A DNA stretch of 8,082 bases from a bacterium (Candidatus Ratteibacteria) CG_4_9_14_3_um_filter_41_21 (GCA_002791075.1 PFWI01000092.1:1-8082), one strand, 5' to 3'; numbered from the stretch's first letter, positions 1-6,498 are shown. The notes: generated by a model from the sequence alone, not told the origin. A program made the numbers and translations.

Positions 1-39
1 GTTTTTTGAATTCGATTAATTCGCGTAATTCGTGGTTGC
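1..39. repeat. Repeat family A, right arm (partial at window edge)
   Basis: Three near-copies of a 9-nt unit (core AATTCG) run from about 8 to 37 and end in AATTCGTGGTTGC at 27-39. The reverse complement of those last 13 nt occurs exactly at 3905-3917, the left arm of the complete copy of this family. The matching left arm of this copy would lie upstream of the window. Confidence 0.75.
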
Positions 40-49
40 TATTTTAGTT

Positions 50-87
50 TTTCTTGGTGCTCTTTGAGTCTTGGTGGCTTTGTGGTT
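50..87. repeat. Repeat family B (CTTTGTGGTT type)
   Basis: A 38-nt block built of 8-9-nt iterations of a CTTTGAG/CTTGGTG-like unit. Its reverse complement matches 8003-8040, inside the 3' end of holB, at 34 of 38 positions by my hand alignment. The two copies are therefore in opposite orientation at the two ends of the window. It forms part of the non-coding leader of cysE. Confidence 0.75.
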
Positions 88-108
88 AAGTTCATTTTAT
101 AGTTTTAT

Positions 109-130
109 ATTCGTGTGCATTCGTGGATAA
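109..130. repeat. Repeat family D (ATTCGTG decamer pair)
   Basis: Two 10-nt iterations, ATTCGTGTGC and ATTCGTGGAT, followed by AA. It has the look of one arm of a palindromic element like family A, but no opposite arm is present nearby. It ends 22 nt before the cysE start codon, so it lies in the cysE leader. No clear Shine-Dalgarno sequence lies between it and the ATG. Confidence 0.5.
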
Positions 131-152
131 TAAAATGCAGTAAGATTGTTAA

Positions 153-794
153 ATGTTTGAAAGACTTAAAGAAGATATTCAGACCGTTCTTGCCCGCGAC
201 CCGGCAGCCAGAAATAGTTTTGAAGTAGTCTTTTGCTATCCCGGTTTGCATGCGCTTTGGGGCTATCGCATTGCGCACTTTTTCTGGAGGCATCGCACCT
301 TTGTTCTGGCGCGATTTATTTCCCACATCGCTCGTTTTCTCACGGGGATTGAAATTCATCCGGGAGCGGAGATTGGGAGAAGATTCTTTATTGACCACGG
401 TATGGGGGTAGTAATTGGAGAGACCACGGAGATTGGGAAGGATGTTCTGCTTTATCAAGGGGTTGTTTTAGGCGGTACCTCTCTGAAAAAGAAAAAGAGG
501 CACCCCACCATTGAAAATAATGTAGTAGTTGGGGCGGGAGCAATAATTTTAGGAGCGATTACCATTGGAGAAGGTGTTAAGATTGGTTCCGGAGCGGTTG
601 TGCTTAAGTCAGTTCCTGCGGGCAGGACCGTTGTGGGGATTCCGGGAAGAATAGTAGAAGAGCCAAAGAAACCAGTAATTGACCTGGAGTGGGGAAAATT
701 ACCTGACCCGGTGGCTGATGCGCTAAAAAGAATCGTTGAGACTCAGGAAAAGTTGGAAGAAAGGATAAAAAAATTAGAATCGCTAAAAGAATGA
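153..794 (+). CDS. cysE: Serine O-acetyltransferase
   Basis: Transfers acetyl from acetyl-CoA to L-serine to make O-acetylserine, the committed step of cysteine synthesis in the cytoplasm. The 213-residue length fits the short (Bacillus-like) class. An N-terminal helical part (about 1-62) precedes a left-handed beta-helix of hexapeptide repeats (about 64-165). The signature GIEIHPGAEIG is followed by DHGMGVVIGET, with His82 the expected catalytic base. Glu67 stands where E. coli has Asp143, as in other short-type enzymes. KRHPTI (116-120 region) and the VVGIPGRIV end of the beta-helix are also family hallmarks. The tail from about 186 is charged and probably a helix or coiled coil. No strong ribosome-binding site precedes the ATG. 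Its stop overlaps the next start by 4 nt (ATGA). No cysK is in view, so the cysteine role rests on the enzyme family. Confidence 0.95.
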   Translation: MFERLKEDIQTVLARDPAARNSFEVVFCYPGLHALWGYRIAHFFWRHRTFVLARFISHIARFLTGIEIHPGAEIGRRFFIDHGMGVVIGETTEIGKDVLLYQGVVLGGTSLKKKKRHPTIENNVVVGAGAIILGAITIGEGVKIGSGAVVLKSVPAGRTVVGIPGRIVEEPKKPVIDLEWGKLPDPVADALKRIVETQEKLEERIKKLESLKE

Positions 795-1903
795 GAAAAA
801 AAATCTGGACGCAGATACACGCAGATTTACAGGATTTAAGAATAAAACAAAAGATATTTAAATTTATTTTAATTCTTTATCTGCGAATATCTGCGAAAAT
901 CTGCGTCCCATTATTAGTTATATCCACCAGTGTTTTTTGTGTTGTCTCCCTTAATGCTGCGGTTTACTATCAGGTGAGAAAAGGTGATAGTTTAAGCGAA
1001 ATTGCCAGAAGATATAAAACTTCGGTAAGCAAAATTAAAATTATTAATAACCTTAAAAGCGATCGAATTATTACTGGCCAGAAACTCTTGGTCTACCAGG
1101 GGGAATTTATTAAAAAATACTACCGAATAAAAAAAGGCGATTGTCTTTCCAAAATCAGCCATAGATATGGTATCCCGGTGGCAGAAATTAAATCCCTGAA
1201 TAACCTTAAAAGCGATCGAATCATTGTCGGCCAAAAATTGCTGATTAGCATTAAATTAGAACCCGAGAAAAAAAGATTAATGCAAGCTACTCCAATCATT
1301 GAGCAAAAGAGTTGTTACTATAGGGTAGAAAAAGGGGATACCATGGAATCTATCGCCAGGAAATTTGGGATTTCTGCCGAGAAAATTGAAACGGCAAATC
1401 TCTTAAAGGATCAATCGATCAAAGGCGGTCAAATTTTAATTATTCCTGAGTCAGAGGATTCTTCAGGAGAACTATCTCAAGAAAACTCGACTGATGATAC
1501 CTTGAATGAAGTTCCTGCCCAAGTCGTTAACATTGCAATTCAGTATCTTGACACTCCTTATAAATGGGGAGGAATCGACAGGAATGGCTTGGACTGTTCA
1601 GGCCTTATAAGGGAAATCTACCGAAAGATCGGAATCATTTTGCCACGCAGATCTCAGGATCAATATTACGAGGGGGAAAAAGTTCCTCTTGATGAGATTA
1701 TACCTTCTGATGTTATTTTCTTTACCAAATATCCTTCTTCCTCCAGTGTTAACCACGTGGGTCTCTACCTGGGTGATGGGTTATTCATTCATGCTTGTCG
1801 AGAAAATAAGAAGGTAGTAATTAACAATTTAAACAATGACTCTTATTTCCAGAAGAGATTAATTGGAGTAAGAAGATATATCCATTCCATTTTTAAAAGA
1901 TGA
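791..1903 (+). CDS. Exported LysM/NlpC-P60 peptidoglycan endopeptidase
   Basis: Predicted secreted cell-wall hydrolase that cleaves peptide stems of peptidoglycan. Three LysM domains that bind glycan strands lie at about 59-102, 110-152 and 176-219. A Ser/Asp/Glu-rich linker follows, then an NlpC/P60 domain at about 244-366. The catalytic Cys269 is in LDCSG, His322 is in NHVG, and His334 (FIHA) is the likely third residue. LysM1 and LysM2 are a recent tandem duplication. The N-terminus is odd: residues 6-40 are encoded by a 102-nt palindromic repeat (807-908) that separates MRKKI from the hydrophobic core LLVISTSVFCVVSL. Signal cleavage is likely near LNA|AVYY (about 56). The start at 791 is supported by the ATGA overlap with cysE and by the frame-preserving repeat; no start codon in this frame lies between the repeat and the mature domain. 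The stop overlaps ctpA by 4 nt. Exact bond specificity cannot be read from the sequence. Confidence 0.9.
   Translation: MRKKIWTQIHADLQDLRIKQKIFKFILILYLRISAKICVPLLVISTSVFCVVSLNAAVYYQVRKGDSLSEIARRYKTSVSKIKIINNLKSDRIITGQKLLVYQGEFIKKYYRIKKGDCLSKISHRYGIPVAEIKSLNNLKSDRIIVGQKLLISIKLEPEKKRLMQATPIIEQKSCYYRVEKGDTMESIARKFGISAEKIETANLLKDQSIKGGQILIIPESEDSSGELSQENSTDDTLNEVPAQVVNIAIQYLDTPYKWGGIDRNGLDCSGLIREIYRKIGIILPRRSQDQYYEGEKVPLDEIIPSDVIFFTKYPSSSSVNHVGLYLGDGLFIHACRENKKVVINNLNNDSYFQKRLIGVRRYIHSIFKR
807..908. repeat. Repeat family C: complete 102-nt palindromic element inside a coding sequence
   Basis: The left end GGACGCAGAT (807-816) is the exact reverse complement of the right end ATCTGCGTCC (899-908). 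Each arm consists of about three 10-nt units with core CGCAGAT (left) or ATCTGCG (right), with weaker pairing inward to an AT-rich loop at about 848-868. The RNA would form a long hairpin. The length is 34 codons and it is open in the hydrolase frame, contributing residues from WTQIHADL to AKICVP. A second left arm of this family is at 8054-8082. The exact ends could be a few nt wider, because both copies are preceded by a similar A-rich stretch. Confidence 0.85.
965..1270 (+). repeat. Tandem duplication encoding LysM1 and LysM2
   Basis: Two 153-nt (51-codon) units, 965-1117 and 1118-1270. They share a perfect 23-nt match (1046-1068 and 1199-1221) that encodes NNLKSDRI, and both open with a YYxxxKGDxLSxI pattern. 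LysM3 is clearly more divergent, so the first two domains look like a younger duplication. Confidence 0.8.
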
Positions 1904-3075
1904 AGAAAAAAGTTTTATGGTTGGGAATTTTAATCATTGGGTTTTCTCTCTTAGGAGCTGATATTGAGAAAAGCATCGCGCAGAAGAACGAAGAGTCCTT
2001 TTATAAAGAATTAGAACTCTTTACTGACGCTCTCAGCATTATCAGAAAAAATCATGTTTCTGAGGTAAAGGCAAAACCGCTTATCTATGGTGCTTTAAGA
2101 GGGATGCTTTCCTCTTTAGACTCTTATAGCCAGTTTTTGGATCCTGATTTTTATAAAGAAATGCAAATTGAAACAGAAGGGAGGTTTGGGGGGTTAGGGA
2201 TAATTATTACGATTAAAGATGATTTTCTCACCGTCGTTTCTCCGCTTGAGGATACGCCGGCTGATCGAACTGGTATTAAACCCGGGGACCAAATTATCAA
2301 AATTGACGATGAATTGACCAGAGGAATTACCGTGATGGAAGCAGCCAAGAAACTAAGAGGCGAAAAAGGGACCACCGTAAAATTAGAGGTAATGCGGGAA
2401 AAATCTCCTGAACTTTTAAAGTTTACCATTATGCGGGATATCATTAAAGTTAAATCAATTAAAAAAAGTCACTTTATTTCTGGTACAAAAATAGGCTACG
2501 TCAGAATTGTAGAATTTCAAAAACGGACGGCTGATGACCTAAAAACGTCTCTACAAGAATTGGAAAAAGAAGGATTGGAAGGATTGATTCTTGATCTGCG
2601 CAATAACCCGGGCGGATTGCTTGATTCTGCCATTGATGTTGCCGATGAGTTTATCGAAAAGGGTAAATTGGTGGTCTATACCCAAGGTCGGGATGCAGAA
2701 GATAAAAGGTCTTACTATAGCAAAAACGAACCAATTCTTCCGGGGAATGTTCCATTAGTAATCTTGATGAATAAAGGAAGTGCCAGTGCTTCCGAGATTG
2801 TTATCGGTGCTGTTCATGATTGGAAACGGGGAGTTCTTGTGGGCACTAAGACTTTCGGAAAAGGTTCGGTGCAGAATATTATTCCTCTTGCTGATGGTTC
2901 AGCATTAAAATTAACGATTGCTAAGTATTATACTCCTGAAGGAATCTGTATTGAGGAAACGGGTATTAATCCGGACGTTCTGGTAGAATTGCCAGAACCA
3001 AAAGAGGCGGATAAAGATAAAGAGATGAAAGATTTGCAGTTAGAACGGGCAATTGAACTTCTCAAAGAATTATGA
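1900..3075 (+). CDS. ctpA: S41 family C-terminal processing peptidase (CtpA-like)
   Basis: Periplasmic serine protease that degrades or trims proteins from their C-termini. The order is an N-terminal signal sequence or anchor (about 1-20, core VLWLGILIIGFSLLGA), an N-terminal helical segment, a PDZ domain with carboxylate-binding GGLG at about 97-100 (domain to about 168), and an S41 catalytic core. Catalytic Ser296 is in GSASASE and Lys321 in TKTFGKGSVQ. The 25-residue spacing equals that of the Ser-Lys dyads of E. coli Prc and plant CtpA. LDLRNNPGG (231-239) is another family hallmark. At 391 residues it has the usual size of the compact CtpA class. It overlaps the genes on both sides by 4 nt (ATGA), which suggests translational coupling. 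Its direct neighbour is an NlpC/P60 hydrolase, the class of enzyme known to be a substrate of Prc in E. coli. Confidence 0.95.
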   Translation: MKKKVLWLGILIIGFSLLGADIEKSIAQKNEESFYKELELFTDALSIIRKNHVSEVKAKPLIYGALRGMLSSLDSYSQFLDPDFYKEMQIETEGRFGGLGIIITIKDDFLTVVSPLEDTPADRTGIKPGDQIIKIDDELTRGITVMEAAKKLRGEKGTTVKLEVMREKSPELLKFTIMRDIIKVKSIKKSHFISGTKIGYVRIVEFQKRTADDLKTSLQELEKEGLEGLILDLRNNPGGLLDSAIDVADEFIEKGKLVVYTQGRDAEDKRSYYSKNEPILPGNVPLVILMNKGSASASEIVIGAVHDWKRGVLVGTKTFGKGSVQNIIPLADGSALKLTIAKYYTPEGICIEETGINPDVLVELPEPKEADKDKEMKDLQLERAIELLKEL

Positions 3076-3902
3076 AATCTTATCGGAAGAAGAAAAGAAG
3101 ACCACGACCACGACCCACTTCGTGGGTGCCCCGTTTTCTTGTTTTACTCCTTTCTTTTTTTATCCTGTGTTGTAGCCTATTTTTGATTAAATCAATTCCC
3201 AAAAAAATCCTTCCCCCTAAACTTGCTATAATCCCTATAATGCCTAAAATCGCCATTATTATTGATGATTGTGGTTATGATAAGAAAATATCTGAGGAAA
3301 TCTATAAAATTTCTTCTCCCATCACTCTGGCTATTCTTCCCTTTCTTCCTTACTCCTCCGAGATTGCCCAAAGCGCATCAAAAGCAGGATATGAACTAAT
3401 GCTCCATCTTCCAATGGAGCCCTTAGATTCTTCGCATAATCCTGGGGAAGGAGCAATCTGGACTAAAATGAGTCCCAAGGAAATTGCGCATCAAACAAAA
3501 GTGGATATCGCTAATTTACCTCCCTTAATTAAAGGAGTAAACAATCATATGGGCTCTCGGGCCACTGCTGACAAAAGAGGAATGGAAGTAATATTGCAGG
3601 AACTAAAAAAACATAATCTCTACTATATTGACAGCGTTACCTCTGAAAATAGCATTGGTTTTGCCGTAGCCAAAGAATTAGGAATAAAAACGGGGAAGCG
3701 GGACATTTTTCTTGATAATGAGAAGAACGCCGATTATATCAAAGCGCAAGTGGAAAAATTAATTAAAAAAGCCCTCAAAAATAAAAATGCAATTGGCATC
3801 GGGCATGCCCATCCTCTTACCATTGAGGTAATCAAGGAAATGATTCCCGAGATTGAAAAAAGAGGAATTAAACTTGTCTTTGCTTCAGAGATTGTACAGT
3901 AA
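3072..3902 (+). CDS. Divergent polysaccharide deacetylase family protein (YibQ-like)
   Basis: Envelope protein with a very basic N-terminus (KKKRRPRPRP), a single membrane segment or uncleaved signal at about 21-39, and a NodB-like TIM-barrel domain from about 58 to the end. Motifs of the divergent deacetylase family are IAIIIDDCGYD (60-70), LHLPMEP (111-117), NNHMGSRAT (157-165), IDSVT (186-190) and GIGHAHPLTIE (242-252). These carry the Asp and His residues expected to bind metal. The real substrate of the family is not settled; a role in peptidoglycan or periplasmic polysaccharide turnover is inferred from fold and context. The 276-residue length is typical. The start overlaps ctpA by 4 nt. 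The gene closes the overlapping block and is followed by a palindromic repeat rather than a clear terminator. Confidence 0.88.
   Translation: MKSYRKKKRRPRPRPTSWVPRFLVLLLSFFILCCSLFLIKSIPKKILPPKLAIIPIMPKIAIIIDDCGYDKKISEEIYKISSPITLAILPFLPYSSEIAQSASKAGYELMLHLPMEPLDSSHNPGEGAIWTKMSPKEIAHQTKVDIANLPPLIKGVNNHMGSRATADKRGMEVILQELKKHNLYYIDSVTSENSIGFAVAKELGIKTGKRDIFLDNEKNADYIKAQVEKLIKKALKNKNAIGIGHAHPLTIEVIKEMIPEIEKRGIKLVFASEIVQ
3113..3127. repeat. Short GC-rich hairpin inside the deacetylase gene
   Basis: ACCCAC (3113-3118) and GTGGGT (3122-3127) form a perfect 6-bp stem with loop TTC. They sit in a locally GC-rich patch (about 3100-3133, including iterated CCACGA) within an AT-rich gene. The patch encodes the RPRPRPTSWVPR stretch just before the membrane segment. 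Confidence 0.45.
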
Positions 3903-3906
3903 AAGC

Positions 3907-4003
3907 AACCACGAATTTATCGAATTATACGAATTATTAGAAAACAACAAAGAGAATAAATATTTTAAATTTTTAATTAGAGAAATTCGTGTAATTCGTG
4001 GTT
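3907..4003. repeat. Repeat family A: complete palindromic element filling the deacetylase-tsaD gap
   Basis: The left end AACCACGAATT (3907-3917) is the exact reverse complement of the right end AATTCGTGGTT (3993-4003). The left arm holds three 9-nt units of an ACGAATTAT type; the right arm holds two AATTCGTG units. Between them is an AT-rich loop of about 40 nt. The element fills nearly the whole 109-nt gap and ends 8 nt before the tsaD ATG, leaving no room for a normal Shine-Dalgarno sequence outside it. It could act as an RNA hairpin at the end of the upstream transcript, but there is no U-tract of the kind found in an intrinsic terminator. Confidence 0.85.
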
Positions 4004-4011
4004 AGATTAAA

Positions 4012-4968
4012 ATGTTTGTTTTAGGGATAGAGACTTCCTGCGATGAAACCTCTCTTGCCGTGGTGAGAGATGGAAAAAAGGTTCTTGCTAATGTGATTGC
4101 TTCTCAGAACAGGGTTCATCAAAAATTTGGCGGGGTTGTTCCTGAACTTGCCTCGCGAGCTCATGTAGAGGTGATTGACTCTCTTTTCTTAAAAGCGTTA
4201 AGAGATTCAAAAATAACCAGCCGAGAGATTAGTCTAATCGCGGTTACTGCTTCTCCCGGTTTAAAAGGCTCTCTTCTTATCGGGAGCACTTTTGGACGCG
4301 CCCTTTCCTTTGCGAGCCACATTCCTCTTACTGAGGTGAATCATCTTTGCGCGCATCTAGCAGCTAATTTCCTGATCGAAAAAGATATCAAATTCCCCGC
4401 GGTTGGTCTTGTTGTTTCCGGCGGACATACTAATCTCTTCTGTTTAGAAAGCAGGAGCAAAATGAAGATTTTGGGAGAAACTCTTGATGATGCTGCCGGG
4501 GAGGTATTTGATAAAGTGGCCAGGGTTCTTAATCTTGAATATCCCGGAGGCCCCTCTTTAGAAAAAGTAGCCAAGAAGGGCGATCCTTTAGCCATTAAGT
4601 TTCCTTGCGCTTACCTGGGGAAAAAATCTTTAGATTTTAGTTTTAGCGGGATAAAGACCTCGGTGATCTATTATGTAAAAAAATATGGCTCTTCTGGGGA
4701 TATTGCGGATATTGCGGCCAGTTTTCAGAAAGCAGTAATTAAGGTTTTAGTGGAAAAAGTGAGAAGAGCGGTGAATCTTAAAAAGACAAAAACGCTTCTT
4801 CTGGGAGGAGGTGTGGCCAGCAATAGAGTTTTACGCGGGGAGATGAAAAAATTTGCTCTTGCCGAAGGAATTGACCTTTTTATTCCTTCGCCGATTCTCT
4901 GTACCGACAATGCGGCTATGGTTGCCTCTCTTGGCTATTACCTTTATTCTCAATCTGACCAAACCTAA
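4012..4968 (+). CDS. tsaD: tRNA N6-adenosine threonylcarbamoyltransferase subunit
   Basis: Catalytic subunit that moves the threonylcarbamoyl group onto A37 of ANN-decoding tRNAs, giving t6A, together with TsaB and TsaE in bacteria. The ASKHA-type fold is marked by GIETSCDETS (5-14), VVPELASRAHVE (42-53), the metal ligands His111 and His115 in NHLCAHL, VSGGHT (135-140), GEVFDKVAR (163-171), YPGGP, FSFSGIKTS (209-217), GGGVASNRVLR (265-275) and Asp299 in CTDNAAM. All expected metal and nucleotide residues are present. At 318 residues it is slightly short, ending soon after the last helix. The usual GPGL motif reads SPGL (81-84). The start follows a repeat element without a visible ribosome-binding site, but the MFVLGIETS opening fits the family start exactly. 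TsaB and TsaE are not in the window. Confidence 0.96.
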   Translation: MFVLGIETSCDETSLAVVRDGKKVLANVIASQNRVHQKFGGVVPELASRAHVEVIDSLFLKALRDSKITSREISLIAVTASPGLKGSLLIGSTFGRALSFASHIPLTEVNHLCAHLAANFLIEKDIKFPAVGLVVSGGHTNLFCLESRSKMKILGETLDDAAGEVFDKVARVLNLEYPGGPSLEKVAKKGDPLAIKFPCAYLGKKSLDFSFSGIKTSVIYYVKKYGSSGDIADIAASFQKAVIKVLVEKVRRAVNLKKTKTLLLGGGVASNRVLRGEMKKFALAEGIDLFIPSPILCTDNAAMVASLGYYLYSQSDQT

Positions 4969-4985
4969 GGGGTTGTCTCAAAATA

Positions 4986-5414
4986 ATGTTAACCATTACC
5001 CTTTTATTTGGATTTCTTTTAGACCATTTCGGAAGGGACTCCTATCGCTTTCTTTTTCCTCTTGGTGGTCTGTTTGGTATGGCGTCGGTCCGATCCTTTC
5101 GCAGAATTAAAATCAGAAGAGAAAAAATATCTGCCAGACATAAATTCCGACCGTTTATCCTTTCAACCGAGCTATGGGATTTAGGCAGTTATAATTATAT
5201 TGTAGGAATAGCGGAGAAAAAAGAGGTGCAAAATTTCATCGGAATGCATTTCACCTTAATGGGAATTAGAGGAATTATCGGACCTTTTGTCGGAGTGAAA
5301 CTTTTTCAGGTGATTGGTCTGGAGAATACTTTTTTGGTCAGTTTTATTCTGGCAATAGCAGGTTTTTTTGTTTTATTAAAATTAAAAAATGTTCAGAATA
5401 ATCTCTCAGGATAA
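4986..5414 (+). pseudogene. MFS transporter remnant (N-terminal and internal deletions)
   Basis: An open frame of 142 codons that reads as two joined pieces of a major facilitator superfamily protein. Residues 8-46 resemble a loop and helix region with a motif-A-like GFLLDHFGRDSYR and then basic RIKIRRE. Residues from about 62 (LWDLGSYN, MHFTLMGIRGIIGPFVGV) with a final hydrophobic helix (LVSFILAIAGFFVLL) resemble the last helices of the same family. The first half of a normal protein of about 400 residues is missing, and a stretch seems to be missing near residues 50-62. The frame is still open and its end overlaps tgt by 26 nt, so expression and coupling to tgt are possible. Because neither half could form a complete 12-helix transporter, I call it a decaying remnant. 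A small membrane protein is the alternative. Confidence 0.65.
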
Positions 5415-6486
5415 AAAGACAGAAGCAAGAACAGGGGAAATTGCTACCACTCACGGGAAAATTCTTACTCCTGCCTTTATGCCGGTTGCCACAATGGGTG
5501 CGGCGAAGACTCTTTCCTCGGAAGAATTGGAGGAAATGGATTATAAACTAATTCTGGCTAATGCTTTTCATCTTTATTTAAAACCAGGACTAAAAATTAT
5601 CAAGAAATTTGGCGGGCTTCACAACTTTATGAATTGGAACCAGGGACTCCTTACCGATTCCGGGGGTTATCAAATTTTTAGTTTGAAAAATACGAAGGTG
5701 ACGGAGGAAGGGGTTAATTTTCGCTCCTCTCTTGATGGTTCCTCTCACTTCTTTTCTCCGGAAGTTTCAATCAAAGTTCAAGAAATTTTAGGGGCTGATA
5801 TTATTATGGCGTTTGATGAATGTTTGGGGTATCCGGTTGAGTGCAAGAGGGCGAAGGAATCGATGGAGCGAAGTATGAGGTGGGCAATAAGGTCTAAAAA
5901 AGCGCATAGGAATAATAAACAATTCTTATTTGGGATTGTTCAAGGTTCTACCGATAAGGATTTACGAAGAACTTCTTTGGAAAGATTAGAGGAAATTGGT
6001 TTTCCTGGTTATGGAATTGGGAGTCTTTCAATAGGAGAACCTGAAGAAATGATGTTTGAAATTGTTGATTCTTTAATTCCCTTGATGCCGGAGAATAAAC
6101 CTCGTTATCTAATGGGTCTTGGAAAACCAAGTCAGCTCTTGGAAATGATTAAAAAAGGAGTTGACCTTTTTGACAGCAGTTTCCCTACTCGTATTGCCAG
6201 AAATGGCAGTTGCCTGACGCATCAAGGAAAAATTATTATCCGGGATAGTAAATTTAAAAATGATACTGCTCCTATTGATGAGAATTGCAGTTGTCCGGTC
6301 TGTCGAAATTATACCCGCGCCTACATCAGGCATCTTTTTAACGTGGGAGAAGTTTTAGCTTTAAGGTTAGCTTCCTATCATAATCTTTTTTATCTTAACC
6401 ATCTAACTAAGGAGGCGAGAAAAGCAATTGCCGAGAATAACTTTTCCTCTTTTTACTCTTTGACAAAGGAGGCGTTGAAAGGGTAA
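5389..6486 (+). CDS. tgt: Queuine tRNA-ribosyltransferase (tRNA-guanine transglycosylase)
   Basis: Exchanges guanine-34 of GUN-anticodon tRNAs for preQ1, the base-exchange step toward queuosine. It is a TIM-barrel enzyme of normal length (365 residues). Asp90 in LTDSGGYQIFSL is the substrate-site acid. The nucleophile is Asp262 in DLFDSSFPTRIARNG, where the residue after Asp is Ser rather than the common Cys. FDEC (142-145), FGIVQGS (181-187), YGIGSLSIGEP and YLMGLGKP follow in the family order. The zinc site is Cys300, Cys302, Cys305 and His331, close to E. coli numbering. The start is set by the MFRIISQDKKTEARTGE opening, which is typical of the family. The gene begins inside the end of the transporter remnant with only an A/T-rich leader and no Shine-Dalgarno sequence. 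It pairs with tsaD as a second anticodon-loop modification gene. No queuosine-synthesis genes are in view. Confidence 0.96.
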   Translation: MFRIISQDKKTEARTGEIATTHGKILTPAFMPVATMGAAKTLSSEELEEMDYKLILANAFHLYLKPGLKIIKKFGGLHNFMNWNQGLLTDSGGYQIFSLKNTKVTEEGVNFRSSLDGSSHFFSPEVSIKVQEILGADIIMAFDECLGYPVECKRAKESMERSMRWAIRSKKAHRNNKQFLFGIVQGSTDKDLRRTSLERLEEIGFPGYGIGSLSIGEPEEMMFEIVDSLIPLMPENKPRYLMGLGKPSQLLEMIKKGVDLFDSSFPTRIARNGSCLTHQGKIIIRDSKFKNDTAPIDENCSCPVCRNYTRAYIRHLFNVGEVLALRLASYHNLFYLNHLTKEARKAIAENNFSSFYSLTKEALKG

Positions 6487-6498
6487 ACTGTATCAAGA

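Noticed and set aside
90..112. TATAGT/TTATAT-like hexamers as a -10 promoter element for cysE.
   Set aside because: The sequence is AT-rich and made of repeats, and no -35 box at proper spacing is convincing. A promoter may exist here but cannot be placed.
135..143. An ATG CAG TAA mini-frame upstream of cysE as a leader peptide.
   Set aside because: Two codons, no ribosome-binding site and no attenuator structure; it is expected by chance in AT-rich sequence.
105..458. Minus-strand open frames opposite cysE and opposite most other genes.
   Set aside because: All lie antisense to well-supported genes, lack recognisable motifs and have no sensible leader. They are frame shadows.
3907..4003. 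The regularly spaced units of families A-D could suggest a small CRISPR array.
   Set aside because: The units are only 8-10 nt, have no unique 30-nt-class spacers and are arranged as inverted arms. No cas gene is present.
4969..4983. The GGGTTGTCTCAAAAT-like sequence right after tsaD recalled the end of some insertion sequences, which could mark a deletion scar.
   Set aside because: There is only one short copy, no inverted partner and no target duplication in the window. The resemblance is from memory and cannot be tested here.
4853..5110. An 85-codon plus-strand frame overlapping the end of tsaD.
   Set aside because: It is a shadow of tsaD and the transporter remnant; its translation shows no family motif, whereas the frame at 4986-5414 reads as MFS.
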